Below, piece after piece: positions 11,486-20,382 of a DNA stretch of 64,000 nt (its first letter is position 1; every line of letters begins with the position of its first letter). Source of the DNA: Streptomyces sp. NBC_01237 (GTDB lineage: Bacteria; Actinomycetota; Actinomycetes; Streptomycetales; Streptomycetaceae); NCBI RefSeq assembly GCF_035917275.1, contig NZ_CP108508.1, positions 6,572,001 through 6,636,000 of the forward strand. Reading direction: 5' to 3'. The notes under the pieces are model-generated. The model was given only the letters and a program-made list of their open reading frames with translations. It was not told the origin of the DNA and did not search any database. Position numbers and translations under genes: made by a program.

Positions 11486-13936
11486 GTGACGAGCACCGAA
11501 ACGACCACCGAATCCGAAGACTCGGGACCCAGCGGCTACGCGGCGGCCCGGCTGCGCCTCCTCCAGGAGAAGGCGCAGTCCGGGCCGCCGCGCCGTGCCG
11601 CCCTCGCCCGCCTCACCGACGACTGGCTGACCGGCCTGTTCACCGCAGCCGCCGAGCACGCCGGAGTCCGCGGAGCCGCCCTCGTCGCCGTCGGCGGCTA
11701 CGGCCGCGGCGAGCTGTCCCCGCGCAGCGACCTCGATCTGCTGCTCCTGCACGACGGCAGCGCCGACGCCGGAGCCCTCGCCGCCCTCGCCGACCGCATC
11801 TGGTACCCCGTCTGGGACCTCGGCCTGTCCCTCGACCACTCCGTCCGCACCCCCGGCGAAGCCCGCAGGACCGCGGGCGAGGACCTCAAGGTCCAGCTCG
11901 GCCTGCTGGACGCCCGCGCCGTCGCCGGAGACCTCGGCCTCGTCGCCGGCCTGCGCACCGCGATCCTCGCCGACTGGCGCAACCAGGCGCCCAGACGCCT
12001 CCCCGCCCTCGACGAACTCTGCCGGGAACGCGCCGAACGCATGGGCGAGCTCCAGTTCCTCCTGGAACCCGACCTCAAGGAGGCCCGCGGCGGCCTCCGC
12101 GACGCCACCGCCCTGCGCGCCGTCGCCGCCTCCTGGGTCGCCGACGCCCCCCGCGAAGGGCTCGCCGAGGCCCGCCGCACCCTCCTCGACGCCCGCGACG
12201 CCCTCCACCTCACCACCGGCCGCGCCACCGACCGCCTCGCCCTCCAGGAGCAGGACCAGGTCGCCGAGGCCCTCGGGCTGCTCGACGCCGACGTCCTGCT
12301 GCGCCAGGTGTACGAGGCCGCGCGCACCGTCTCGTACGCCACCGACGTCACCTGGCGCGAGGTCAACCGCGTCCTGCGCGCCCGCTCGGTACGCCCGAGG
12401 CTCCGCGCCATGCTGGGCGGCGGCAAGGCCGTGCCCGAGCGCACCCCGCTCGCCGACGGGGTCGTGGAGGCGGACGGCGAGGTCGTCCTCGCCCGCGCCG
12501 CCCGCCCCGAGAAGGACCCCGTCCTGACCCTCCGGGCCGCCGCCGCGGCCGCCGAATCCGGGCTGCCGCTCTCCCGCCACCTCGTCCGCCATCTGGCCGC
12601 CGCCGCCCGGCCGCTGCCCGTCCCGTGGCCCGCCGAGGCCCGCGAGGAACTCGTCACTCTCCTCGGGGCGGGCGAATCCACCGTCGGCGTCTGGGAAGCC
12701 CTGGAGTCCGAGGGGATCATCACCCGGCTGCTGCCCGACTGGGAGCGGGTCCACTGCCGCCCCCAGCGCAACCCCGTCCACACCTGGACCGTCGACCGCC
12801 ACCTCGTCGAGACCGCCGTCAGGGCCGCCTCCCTCACCCGCCGCGTCCACCGCCCCGACCTGCTCCTGATCGCCGCCCTGCTCCACGACATCGGCAAGGG
12901 CTGGCCCGGGGACCACTCCGCCGCGGGCGAGGTCATCGCCCGGGACATGGCCGCCCGCATCGGCTTCGACAAGCACGACGTGGGCATCGTCGCCACCCTC
13001 GTACGCCACCATCTGCTGCTCGTGGAGACGGCCACCCGCCGCGATCTCGACGACCCCGCCACCGTCCGCTCCGTCGCCACCGCCGTCGGCAGCGCCTCCA
13101 CGCTGGAACTGCTGCACGCCCTCACCGAGGCCGACGCCCTCGCCACCGGCCCCGCCGCCTGGAGCTCCTGGCGCGCCTCGCTCGTCGCCGACCTCGTCAA
13201 ACGCGTCGCCGCCGTCCTCGCGGGGGAGGCCCCCCAGGAACCGGAACCCGCCGCGCCCGGTGCCGAACAGGAACGCCTCGCCATCGAGGCCCTGCGTACC
13301 GGCGAACCCGTCCTGTCCCTGCACACCCAGCCGGGGCCGCCCGCCGACGACGGGGAACCGGAACCCGTCGGCGTGGAACTCCTCATCGCCCTGCCCGACC
13401 GCCCCGGCGTCCTGCCCGCGGCGGCCGGTGTCCTGGCCCTGCACCGCCTCACCGTCCGCGCCGCCGAACTGCGCGCCGTGGAACTCCCCACCGAGGTGGG
13501 CGACTCCGCGGACCTGCTGCTGCTCAGCTGGCGGGTCGCGGCCGAGTACGGGTCCCTCCCACAGGCGGCCCGGCTGCGCGCCGACCTCGTACGCGCCCTG
13601 GAGGGATCGCTGGACATCCGGGCCCGCCTCGCCGAACGGGAGGCCGCCTACCCGCGCCGCCGGGGGGTGAAGGCCCCGCCGCCCCGGGTGACGGTCGCGG
13701 CCGCGGGCTCACGTCTGGCCACGGTGATCGAGGTCCGCGCCCAGGACGCACCGGGCCTGCTGCACCGGATCGGCCGGGCCCTGGAGCAGAGCGCGGTACG
13801 GGTGCGCAGCGCCCATGTCTCGACGCTCGGCGCCAACGCGGTGGACGCCTTCTACGTCACCGGCACGGACGGCGAACCGCTGCCCGAGGTGCGGGCGGCG
13901 GAGGTGGCCAAGGAGGTCGAGAAGGCTCTCGGCTGA
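11486..13936 (+). CDS. glnD: PII nucleotidyltransferase/removing enzyme GlnD
   Basis: An 816-residue enzyme that modifies and demodifies GlnK; the Streptomyces homologue is reported to act as an adenylyltransferase rather than the enteric uridylyltransferase. Domains in order: nucleotidyltransferase (GGYGRGELSPRSDLDLLLL, with the catalytic acidic pair), helical linker, HD domain (LLHDIGKGWPGDHSAAGE) for removal, then two ACT domains (ELLIALPDRPGVLPAAAG and VIEVRAQDAPGLLHRIGR) for glutamine sensing. GTG at 11486 is preferred to an upstream frame extension because AAAGG sits seven bases before it and 31 bases separate it from glnK. A hairpin follows the stop. Confidence 0.95.
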   Translation: MTSTETTTESEDSGPSGYAAARLRLLQEKAQSGPPRRAALARLTDDWLTGLFTAAAEHAGVRGAALVAVGGYGRGELSPRSDLDLLLLHDGSADAGALAALADRIWYPVWDLGLSLDHSVRTPGEARRTAGEDLKVQLGLLDARAVAGDLGLVAGLRTAILADWRNQAPRRLPALDELCRERAERMGELQFLLEPDLKEARGGLRDATALRAVAASWVADAPREGLAEARRTLLDARDALHLTTGRATDRLALQEQDQVAEALGLLDADVLLRQVYEAARTVSYATDVTWREVNRVLRARSVRPRLRAMLGGGKAVPERTPLADGVVEADGEVVLARAARPEKDPVLTLRAAAAAAESGLPLSRHLVRHLAAAARPLPVPWPAEAREELVTLLGAGESTVGVWEALESEGIITRLLPDWERVHCRPQRNPVHTWTVDRHLVETAVRAASLTRRVHRPDLLLIAALLHDIGKGWPGDHSAAGEVIARDMAARIGFDKHDVGIVATLVRHHLLLVETATRRDLDDPATVRSVATAVGSASTLELLHALTEADALATGPAAWSSWRASLVADLVKRVAAVLAGEAPQEPEPAAPGAEQERLAIEALRTGEPVLSLHTQPGPPADDGEPEPVGVELLIALPDRPGVLPAAAGVLALHRLTVRAAELRAVELPTEVGDSADLLLLSWRVAAEYGSLPQAARLRADLVRALEGSLDIRARLAEREAAYPRRRGVKAPPPRVTVAAAGSRLATVIEVRAQDAPGLLHRIGRALEQSAVRVRSAHVSTLGANAVDAFYVTGTDGEPLPEVRAAEVAKEVEKALG

Positions 13937-13957
13937 CCCGCGCGATCACGCCGATCG

Positions 13958-13989
13958 GCCCTCGTCCGGTACCAGAACCGGGCGAGGGC
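13958..13989 (+). terminator. Terminator of the amtB-glnK-glnD operon
   Basis: Thirteen-pair stem (13958-13970 with 13977-13989, one G-U) with loop ACCAGA, followed by TTTGCG. It is 21 bases after the glnD stop. Confidence 0.85.
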
Positions 13990-14067
13990 TTTGCGTTCTC
14001 CGGTGGCCGGATACCCTGGAGTGCGACTGACCTGCCCCGCCCCCGACCCTGAGGACCGACGAGCGCC

Positions 14068-15624
14068 GTGTTCGATACTCTCTCCGACCGCCTTAGCGCG
14101 ACTTTCAAGAACCTCAGGGGCAAGGGCCGCTTGTCCGAGGCGGACATCGACGCCACGGCCCGCGAGATCCGTATCGCGCTCCTCGAAGCCGATGTCGCCC
14201 TGCCGGTCGTGCGCGCCTTCATCGCCAACGTCAAGGAGCGGGCGCGCGGCGTCGAGGTCTCCCAGGCGCTGAACCCCGCCCAGCAGATGATCAAGATCGT
14301 CAACGAGGAGCTCGTCGGCATCCTCGGTGGCGAGACCCGGCGCCTGCGGTTCGCCAAGACCGCACCCACCGTGATCATGCTCGCGGGTCTCCAGGGTGCC
14401 GGTAAGACCACCCTCGCCGGAAAGCTCGGCCTCTGGCTCAAGGGCCAGGGCCACTCCCCGCTGCTGGTCGCCTGTGACCTCCAGCGTCCCAACGCCGTCA
14501 ACCAGCTCAGCGTCGTCGCCGACCGTGCCGGTGTCGCGGTGTACGCCCCGGAGCCGGGCAACGGGGTCGGTGACCCGGTCCAGGTCGCCAAGGACTCGAT
14601 CGAGTTCGCCCGGTCCAAGCAGTACGACGTGGTCGTCGTCGACACCGCGGGCCGCCTCGGTATCGACCAGGAGCTGATGCGGCAGGCCGCGGACATCCGC
14701 GACGCCGTCAGCCCGGACGAGATCCTCTTCGTCGTCGACGCGATGATCGGCCAGGACGCGGTCAACACCGCGGAGGCCTTCCGCGACGGCGTCGGCTTCG
14801 ACGGCGTGGTGCTCTCCAAGCTCGACGGTGACGCCCGCGGTGGTGCGGCCCTGTCGATCGCCCATGTCACGGGCAAGCAGATCATGTTCGCGTCGAACGG
14901 CGAGAAGCTCGAAGACTTCGACGCCTTCCACCCGGACCGGATGGCCTCCCGCATCCTCGACATGGGTGACCTGCTCACCCTGATCGAGCAGGCGGAGAAG
15001 ACCTTCAGCCAGGAAGAGGCCGCCAAAATGGCCTCCAAGCTGGCGTCGAGCAAGGGCAAGGACTTCACGCTCGACGACTTCCTGGCGCAGATGGAGCAGG
15101 TCAGGAAGATGGGCTCCATCTCCAAGCTGCTCGGGATGCTGCCCGGAATGGGGCAGATCAAGGACCAGATCAACAACATCGACGAGCGCGACGTGGACCG
15201 CACCGCCGCGATCATCAAGTCGATGACCCCGAAGGAGCGCGCCGAGCCGACGATCATCAACGGCTCGCGCCGGGCCCGTATCGCCAAGGGTTCGGGTGTC
15301 GAGGTCTCCGCCGTGAAGAACCTGGTGGAGCGCTTCTTCGAGGCCCGCAAGATGATGTCGAAGATGGCCCAGGGCGGCGGCATGCCCGGGATGCCGGGGA
15401 TGCCCGGCATGGGTGGTGGCCCCGGCCGGCAGAAGAAGCAGGTCAAGCAGGCCAAGGGCAAGCGCAAGAGCGGTAACCCGATGAAGCGCAAGGCCGAGGA
15501 GCAGGCCGAGGCGGCCCGTCGCGAGCAGGCGGCGCAGGGCGGCGCGTTCGGTCTGCCCGGTCAGGACGGCAAGCCCGCCGAGGACTTCGCCCTGCCGGAC
15601 GAGTTCAAGAAGTTCATGGGCTGA
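14068..15624 (+). CDS. ffh: Signal recognition particle protein Ffh
   Basis: A 518-residue SRP54 GTPase that binds signal sequences as they leave the ribosome and, with 4.5S RNA, docks at FtsY. N domain, then GTPase motifs GLQGAGKTTLAGKL (G1), DLQRPNAVNQL, DTAGRL, SKLDGDARGG (G4), then the Met-rich M domain with a GMPGMPGMPGMGGG run and a basic Lys/Arg-rich RNA-binding segment. GTG at 14068 starts MFDTLSDRLSATFKNLRGKG, the family start. It is monocistronic: a terminator precedes it and a very strong one follows. Confidence 0.97.
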   Translation: MFDTLSDRLSATFKNLRGKGRLSEADIDATAREIRIALLEADVALPVVRAFIANVKERARGVEVSQALNPAQQMIKIVNEELVGILGGETRRLRFAKTAPTVIMLAGLQGAGKTTLAGKLGLWLKGQGHSPLLVACDLQRPNAVNQLSVVADRAGVAVYAPEPGNGVGDPVQVAKDSIEFARSKQYDVVVVDTAGRLGIDQELMRQAADIRDAVSPDEILFVVDAMIGQDAVNTAEAFRDGVGFDGVVLSKLDGDARGGAALSIAHVTGKQIMFASNGEKLEDFDAFHPDRMASRILDMGDLLTLIEQAEKTFSQEEAAKMASKLASSKGKDFTLDDFLAQMEQVRKMGSISKLLGMLPGMGQIKDQINNIDERDVDRTAAIIKSMTPKERAEPTIINGSRRARIAKGSGVEVSAVKNLVERFFEARKMMSKMAQGGGMPGMPGMPGMGGGPGRQKKQVKQAKGKRKSGNPMKRKAEEQAEAARREQAAQGGAFGLPGQDGKPAEDFALPDEFKKFMG

Positions 15625-15639
15625 CCGCCCACGGACCAT

Positions 15640-15677
15640 GCGTAAGGGGCGCCCACCTGAGTGGGCGCCCCTTACGC
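15640..15677. terminator. Strong bidirectional terminator between ffh and the yhf-like cluster
   Basis: Perfect 17-bp stem (15640-15656 with 15661-15677), loop CTGA. Placed 15 bases after ffh and 55 bases beyond the end of the convergent yhfW-like gene, so it insulates the housekeeping gene from the cluster. Confidence 0.9.
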
Positions 15678-15732
15678 GTTCGCGCACATGCTCCGCGGCC
15701 GACGGCTTCCGCGCCGCGTGCCGTCCCGGCCT

Positions 15733-16974
15733 CTACGCCGCATGCCGTCCCGGCTTCAGCGCCCGGCCGTTGGCCAGCCCCGCCGGGTCCAGCGACAGTG
15801 ATACGGCGGCGGTGGCGCCGACGTCCGCCAGGCTCCCCGCGTCCGGCAGCAGTTCCACCGTGCCCGCGCCGGGCCGGTGGATGAGGACGGGGACGTACTC
15901 ACGGGTGTGCAGGGCGTGCCCGATCGTCGGGTCGTTGCCGTGGTCGCCGGTGACGATGAGCCGGTCGCCGGGGCTGTCGAGCAGGGCGACGAGTGCGGCC
16001 AGGCCCGCGTCGACCTGCTCCAGGAGGTGCCCGTACCGCTCGGTGTCCTGCTGGTGGCCCGCCAGGTCGGTCTCCTGGACGTTGGCGACCACGAGGGCGT
16101 CGCCGGGGGCGCGTACCGCTTCGAGGGTGTACGTGAGCACGTCCGCGGTCGCCACCGCGGGGTGCCGCGTCGCCGCGTCGCAGGCCAGGATGTCGGCGGC
16201 CTTCCCCACCAGGGTGACGGGAATGCCCGCGCGGGCGGCCAGATCGGGGAGCTGGCGGGTGTGGTCGAGCTCCGCGCCCAGGTGCTGCACTTCGAGGCCG
16301 CCGTTGCGGTAGAAGCCGGTGGCGGGGGTGTCGAGGCCGACCGTGCCCGCCTCCCCGGCACGGACGAACCGTGCCAGCGGGCCGTCCGCGTGGCCGCCGA
16401 CCGCGATGACCCGGGCCACCGGTGCGACGGTGCGTACCGTTCGGGCGATGGCGAGGATGCCGCCCGGTCCGTCGAACGGCAGGTCGTCCAGCCGGCCGGA
16501 GGCGTTCCAGTTGATCCCCGGATCGGCCTCCAGGTTGTCGTGGACCAGGACCGCCCCGTCGACGACCAGGAGCGGTCTGCCCTCCAGCGGCTCGACCCGG
16601 TGTCCGGCCGCTTCGAGGGCGGCGGTCACCTCGCCGATGTGGTCCGCGAGCCGGGCCACGGTGACATGGCTGAAGTCGGCGCCCATCATCGTCTGGTGGC
16701 CGGCGAAGGTGTCGGCGCCCGGATAGCCGAGGGCGGCCCGGCCCGCGGCGACCGGCAGATGTGTACGGCGGGCGAGGTCGGGGTGCGGGTGGACGAGACC
16801 GAGTCCCAGCGAGCCCAGTACCGGCAGCCGCAGCGGACGGCCAAAGGCTTCGCGGCAGTGGTCCAGGACATGTCCGCAGGTGTCGGCGGTGAGATCGCCG
16901 GGGCGCAGCGTGCCCGCGTCGGGCATGGCGCCGACGCCGAATCCGTCGATGACGACGATGACGGTCTTGGCCAT
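15733..16974 (-). CDS. yhfW: Phosphopentomutase-like enzyme, YhfW family
   Basis: A 413-residue member of the alkaline-phosphatase-like superfamily, close to phosphopentomutase. Metal-site motifs are at the N-terminus (VVIDGFGVGAMPDAG) and near the C-terminus (IVTGDHGNDPTIGHALHTRE). In the phosphopentomutase active-site segment it reads ADTFAGHQTMMG, where DeoB has a TxTGH-like pattern, so one of the usual threonines is replaced. It is called YhfW rather than DeoB because it is the last gene of a complete yhf-type cluster. GAGGAGG precedes ATG 16974, 11 bases after yhfX. Substrate unknown; a phosphosugar phosphomutase or phosphatase is the best inference. Confidence 0.85.
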   Translation of the reverse strand: MAKTVIVVIDGFGVGAMPDAGTLRPGDLTADTCGHVLDHCREAFGRPLRLPVLGSLGLGLVHPHPDLARRTHLPVAAGRAALGYPGADTFAGHQTMMGADFSHVTVARLADHIGEVTAALEAAGHRVEPLEGRPLLVVDGAVLVHDNLEADPGINWNASGRLDDLPFDGPGGILAIARTVRTVAPVARVIAVGGHADGPLARFVRAGEAGTVGLDTPATGFYRNGGLEVQHLGAELDHTRQLPDLAARAGIPVTLVGKAADILACDAATRHPAVATADVLTYTLEAVRAPGDALVVANVQETDLAGHQQDTERYGHLLEQVDAGLAALVALLDSPGDRLIVTGDHGNDPTIGHALHTREYVPVLIHRPGAGTVELLPDAGSLADVGATAAVSLSLDPAGLANGRALKPGRHAA

Positions 16975-16985
16975 GGGGTGCCTCC

Positions 16986-18152
16986 TCAGCTCAGGGCCCG
17001 GCCCTGGGCGTCGTACAGACCGACCCGGCGAGGGGCACCGGAAGAGATTCCGGAGACGACGGCGACGGTCGAGCGGGTGACGAAGATCTGGGTACGGAAG
17101 GCGAGCAGCGCGGTGTCGCCGATCCGGACGTCCGCTCCGGCGGCGGGCGCGTCGAGCAGCCGGTAGTAGTCGATGTTCTCGGCGGGCGCGTCCTGTACGC
17201 CCAGGCGCGCGCCGGTGCGTGGCAGCAGTGCGCTCTTGATGTGGGAGCGGGCGTAGAACCCGCCGCCGAAGAGCGCCGGGCGGCCGTCGTCGAGGGTGTG
17301 GGCGACCTCGCTGACGTACACATAGGCGGGCGTCTCGGGCTGGTCCGGGTCGAGTGCGTGCAGCGGGGTGGTGCCGGTGAGGGCATGGCCCGGTTCGCCG
17401 TGGGTGGCGCCGAGACCGGCGAGCAGCGGGAGCGAGGCCATCGAGGTGGCGCTGGGGGCGCTCAGCAGCAGGCCCTCGTGACCGCGCGCGGCGAGCACCT
17501 CACGGGCCTTGAGCGCCATCGCGAAATTGGGCGTGGCGTACGGGGCTCCGGTCGCCGGGTCGCACAGGACGCACGGGAAGGCGGTGACGCCCGCGAGCCG
17601 GATGCCGGGCAGCCGCTCGGCGGCCTCGGCGAACGCGTCGAGACGGGCGAGCGGGACGCCGCCCTCCTGTCCGGGGTAGACGGTGCCCTCGACGCCTTCG
17701 AGACGGATGAGGACGTCCTGGACGAAGCCCAGTTCCGTCGCCGCCTCGGAGACCGCGCGGGCGTTGGCCAGGTCGTAGACGGTGACGGTCTCGGGGCGCC
17801 AGGCCAGCATCTCGGGCAGCGCGCGGCGGGGAATCTGGACCAGATGGCCGAGGTTGCCCGCGCGGGCGCCCGCCGCGTGCAGGGTGCGGGCCTCGGGCGG
17901 GTCGATCGCGGCGTACTTGGGGATGTGCCGGGCGATGGCCCGGATCAGCTCCGGGTTGCGGCCGAGCTGCTTGACGACGAACCAGAGCGAGATTCCCAGC
18001 CGTTCGGCCTCGGCTGCCAGGAGCGCGGCGTTGGCCTCGATGGCGTCGAGGTCCATCACATAGGTGTCGGGCGGGATCTCGCCGTCGCGGTGGAGCGCGG
18101 TCGCGGCCTCGACGAGCCCGGGGTTGCGGGTGAGCAGGGTGTCGAGAAACAC
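16986..18152 (-). CDS. yhfX: PLP-dependent alanine racemase-like protein, YhfX family
   Basis: A 388-residue fold-type III PLP enzyme. The N-terminal barrel begins TYVMDLDAIEANAALLAAEA and carries the likely PLP lysine at about residue 61 (SLWFVVKQLGRNPELI), as in alanine racemase and amino-acid deaminases. Later segments VTVYDLANARAVSEAA and GVTAFPCVLCD fit the YhfX family. The protein has a conserved C-terminal beta domain (FGGGFYARSHIKSALLPRTG). GTG at 18152 lies two bases after the yhfS stop, with AAGGAC upstream, so the two PLP enzymes are translationally coupled. The natural substrate is unknown. Confidence 0.88.
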   Translation of the reverse strand: MFLDTLLTRNPGLVEAATALHRDGEIPPDTYVMDLDAIEANAALLAAEAERLGISLWFVVKQLGRNPELIRAIARHIPKYAAIDPPEARTLHAAGARAGNLGHLVQIPRRALPEMLAWRPETVTVYDLANARAVSEAATELGFVQDVLIRLEGVEGTVYPGQEGGVPLARLDAFAEAAERLPGIRLAGVTAFPCVLCDPATGAPYATPNFAMALKAREVLAARGHEGLLLSAPSATSMASLPLLAGLGATHGEPGHALTGTTPLHALDPDQPETPAYVYVSEVAHTLDDGRPALFGGGFYARSHIKSALLPRTGARLGVQDAPAENIDYYRLLDAPAAGADVRIGDTALLAFRTQIFVTRSTVAVVSGISSGAPRRVGLYDAQGRALS

Positions 18153-18154
18153 GG

Positions 18155-19276
18155 TCAGTCGTCCTTCTGGTCGTTCAGGGCGTCCAGCGAGCGGCGCAGG
18201 ATCTCGACGACGAGGTCCGCGCCCGCCCGCATCGGGTTGATGCGTACGGTCCAGTCGGCCAGCTCGGGGGAGTCGTCCAGGGCGGAGCTGGACATCCGGT
18301 AGAAGAGCGGGGCGATCTCGTAGCGCGAGTTGGAGCCGACCGGGTAGGGGGCCGCGCCGAAGCGGGCGGCGACCGCGGGCAGTTCCTTCGCGACCGGCCG
18401 GTCGAGGCGGACCAGCAGGCACCGGTCCTGGGCGTTGGCGAGCCGTACCTCGGCGACACCGGGCACCTCGCCCGACGCCAGCCGCTCGGCGACCTCGGCG
18501 CCGACCCGGGACTGCACGGCCCACATCACCGGTACGTGGGTGAGCGCGCGCAGGGCGTCGAGCGCCTGGTGGCCCTGGACCTGGCCGCCGCCGGAGTAGT
18601 TGTCGTGGCGGATGCGCTCCACCAGGTCGCCGGCGCCGACGACGATGCCGACGCCCTCCGGGCCGTGCAGCTTGAACAGGGAGAAGCAGGAGGCGTCGGC
18701 GCCCAGTTCCACCCCGGCGGCCGGGGTGCGCAGGACGGCGTAGTTGTCGTCGACCAGGGTGCGGACACCCGCCGCCCGGCAGGCCGCCAGGACCGCGCCG
18801 GGATCGTAGGAGTCGGCGAGCCGCTGCCGGGTGTGCTGGACGTACGCCCACCGGAAGCGGCCGGACTCCAGCGCCTCGCGCAGCGCGTCCGGGTCGTTGA
18901 AGTCGGCCTCGACGGTCTCCACGCCGATGCCGCGCAGTGTGACCTCGGTGGTGCGGTAGACCGGCGCCCGGTGGATCAGCAGCGGATCGCCCGCCCGTAC
19001 GGCGGCGTTCAGGGCGGCCCGGATCGCGCCGGTGCCCGCGCCCTGGACGAACGCGGCGTCCTCGGCGCCGAAGAAGTCGGCCAGCACGGCTTCGACGCGG
19101 GCGGTGGTCCGGGGGCGGCCGAGACCGGGGACGACCCCGGCATCGGACGCGAAGAGCTGAGGTCCCTCGAAGTGCCGGGCGGTGGCCTCGATGAGCCGGA
19201 ACTGCCGGGCGACGGCATCGGCGAGCTCCACCGTGGGCAGCGGGAAGGTCTCGGGGAGTGCGGGGGCGGGGCTCAT
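18155..19276 (-). CDS. yhfS: PLP-dependent aminotransferase-like protein, YhfS family
   Basis: A 373-residue fold-type I PLP enzyme. The small N-terminal part leads to QGAGTGAIRAALNAAV (phosphate cup region), LVDDNYAVLRTP (the aspartate pairing with the PLP nitrogen, about residue 176) and FSLFKLHGPEGVGIVVG with the likely Schiff-base lysine at about residue 202. The family resembles cystathionine/methionine-type lyases and aminotransferases; the reaction is not assigned. ATG at 19276 follows the php stop by two bases and has GAGGAG upstream. Part of the yhf-type cluster. Confidence 0.88.
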   Translation of the reverse strand: MSPAPALPETFPLPTVELADAVARQFRLIEATARHFEGPQLFASDAGVVPGLGRPRTTARVEAVLADFFGAEDAAFVQGAGTGAIRAALNAAVRAGDPLLIHRAPVYRTTEVTLRGIGVETVEADFNDPDALREALESGRFRWAYVQHTRQRLADSYDPGAVLAACRAAGVRTLVDDNYAVLRTPAAGVELGADASCFSLFKLHGPEGVGIVVGAGDLVERIRHDNYSGGGQVQGHQALDALRALTHVPVMWAVQSRVGAEVAERLASGEVPGVAEVRLANAQDRCLLVRLDRPVAKELPAVAARFGAAPYPVGSNSRYEIAPLFYRMSSSALDDSPELADWTVRINPMRAGADLVVEILRRSLDALNDQKDD

Positions 19277-19278
19277 GG

Positions 19279-20244
19279 TCAGATCTCCTCCACGCTCGCG
19301 CCCGTGAGGAAGCGCAGCGGATTGCGGCGGGTCATCAGGTCGATCAGGTCCTCGTCCACACCGGCCGCGCGTGCCTGGGGAAGGAAGCTGTGGAAGAGGT
19401 GCCCGTACCCCTGGCCGCCCTCGGTGGTCAGATAGCCGTGGCGGGAGATGTCGCAGCTGAGTAGTACCCGGTCGGCGTGGCCGGCCTCCAGCAGGGCGAG
19501 CAGCAGCCGCAGCCGGGTGCCGTCGCTCTGGTAGCTGTCCTTGCCGACCGTGTCGAAGGCGACGTACGCACCGCTCGCCGCCAGTTCCCGGTGCACGGCA
19601 GGGTCGTCGAGCAGGTCCTGGTGACCGATCGAGATCCGCTGCGGGGGCAGGCCCTCGGCGGTGAGCAGGTCCAGCTGGGCCAGTCCTCCGCGGCCGAGCT
19701 GGGCATGGGTGGCGACGGAGAGCCCGGTGGTGACGGCGGCCCGCGCACTGGCGCGCAGCACCTTGGTCTCGGGCGCCGTCGGAGTGTCGCCGTGGCTGCC
19801 GATCTCGCCGAGGACTCCGGGGCGCACCCCGGTGGCGCCGATGCCGCCGTGGATCTCGCGGACGAGGGTGCCGGTGAGCTGTTCGACGCTGCTGTCGTCG
19901 ATCTCGGGGGTGTGGAACGGCTCGTAGTACCAGCCGGTCGCGGCGACGACGGCGACCTGGGCGTCCCGGGCGATCCGGGCCAGCGTCTCCACGTCGCGGC
20001 CCATGCCGCGGCAGGTCAGCTCGATGACCAGGGACAGCCCGAACTCCTCGCGGAGTGCGGCCAGCTCGGCGGTGACGGCGGCGGCGTGCCGGTCCGGGGC
20101 GAGGACGGCGGCGCCGTCGCCCTTGTGGTCCAGGTCCAGGACCAGATGCTCGTGGGCGAGGACGGGGCCGCGTACGGAATCGGGGGTGATCTCTCCGACG
20201 ACGGTACGGAGAAGGGGGGCGGGGTGCGAGGCGGTGCTGTTCAT
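19279..20244 (-). CDS. php: Phosphotriesterase homology protein Php
   Basis: A 321-residue amidohydrolase-fold metal hydrolase. All expected metal ligands are visible: His31 and His33 (VLAHEHLVLD), Glu147 as bridging ligand (VLGEIGSHGD) in place of the carboxylated lysine of true phosphotriesterases, His180 (SVATHAQLG), His208 (RISIGHQDLLDD) and Asp265 (LLSCDISRHGY). The glutamate bridge is typical of Php. In this family lactonase or phosphoesterase activity is usual, but this member's substrate is unknown. ATG at 20244 excludes a 45-codon extension that runs through a long inverted repeat. Two bases separate it from yhfS. Confidence 0.92.
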   Translation of the reverse strand: MNSTASHPAPLLRTVVGEITPDSVRGPVLAHEHLVLDLDHKGDGAAVLAPDRHAAAVTAELAALREEFGLSLVIELTCRGMGRDVETLARIARDAQVAVVAATGWYYEPFHTPEIDDSSVEQLTGTLVREIHGGIGATGVRPGVLGEIGSHGDTPTAPETKVLRASARAAVTTGLSVATHAQLGRGGLAQLDLLTAEGLPPQRISIGHQDLLDDPAVHRELAASGAYVAFDTVGKDSYQSDGTRLRLLLALLEAGHADRVLLSCDISRHGYLTTEGGQGYGHLFHSFLPQARAAGVDEDLIDLMTRRNPLRFLTGASVEEI

Positions 20245-20296
20245 CGTGGGGGGTCCTTCCTGGCGGTGGCGCGTACCTGATCCGGGGGCCCGGGGG

Positions 20297-20379
20297 GTGT
20301 CCGCGGAGTTCCGCCGTACGCTCGCGGGCCGGGCGTACGGAGCCGGGCGGTCGCGGGCGGGGCGGAACTCCGCGGACAC
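20297..20379. repeat. Nested inverted repeat between yhfT and php
   Basis: Outer arms of 19 bp are perfect (20297-20315 and 20361-20379, starting GTGTCCGCGG). Inside is a second 8-bp inverted repeat (20314-20321 and 20333-20340, CCGTACGC/GCGTACGG). It lies three bases after the yhfT stop and 53 bases before the php start. As RNA it would form a long stem that could end or attenuate transcription, or mark a processing point. Confidence 0.8.
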
Positions 20380-20382
20380 GGC

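Noticed and set aside
11486..13936. Calling GlnD a uridylyltransferase
   Set aside because: Streptomyces GlnK is reported to be adenylylated on Tyr51, so the neutral nucleotidyltransferase name is safer.
15733..16974. Plain deoB phosphopentomutase
   Set aside because: The protein is DeoB-like, but the complete neighbouring set matches the yhf locus and the TxTGH-like segment differs, so YhfW is the better label.
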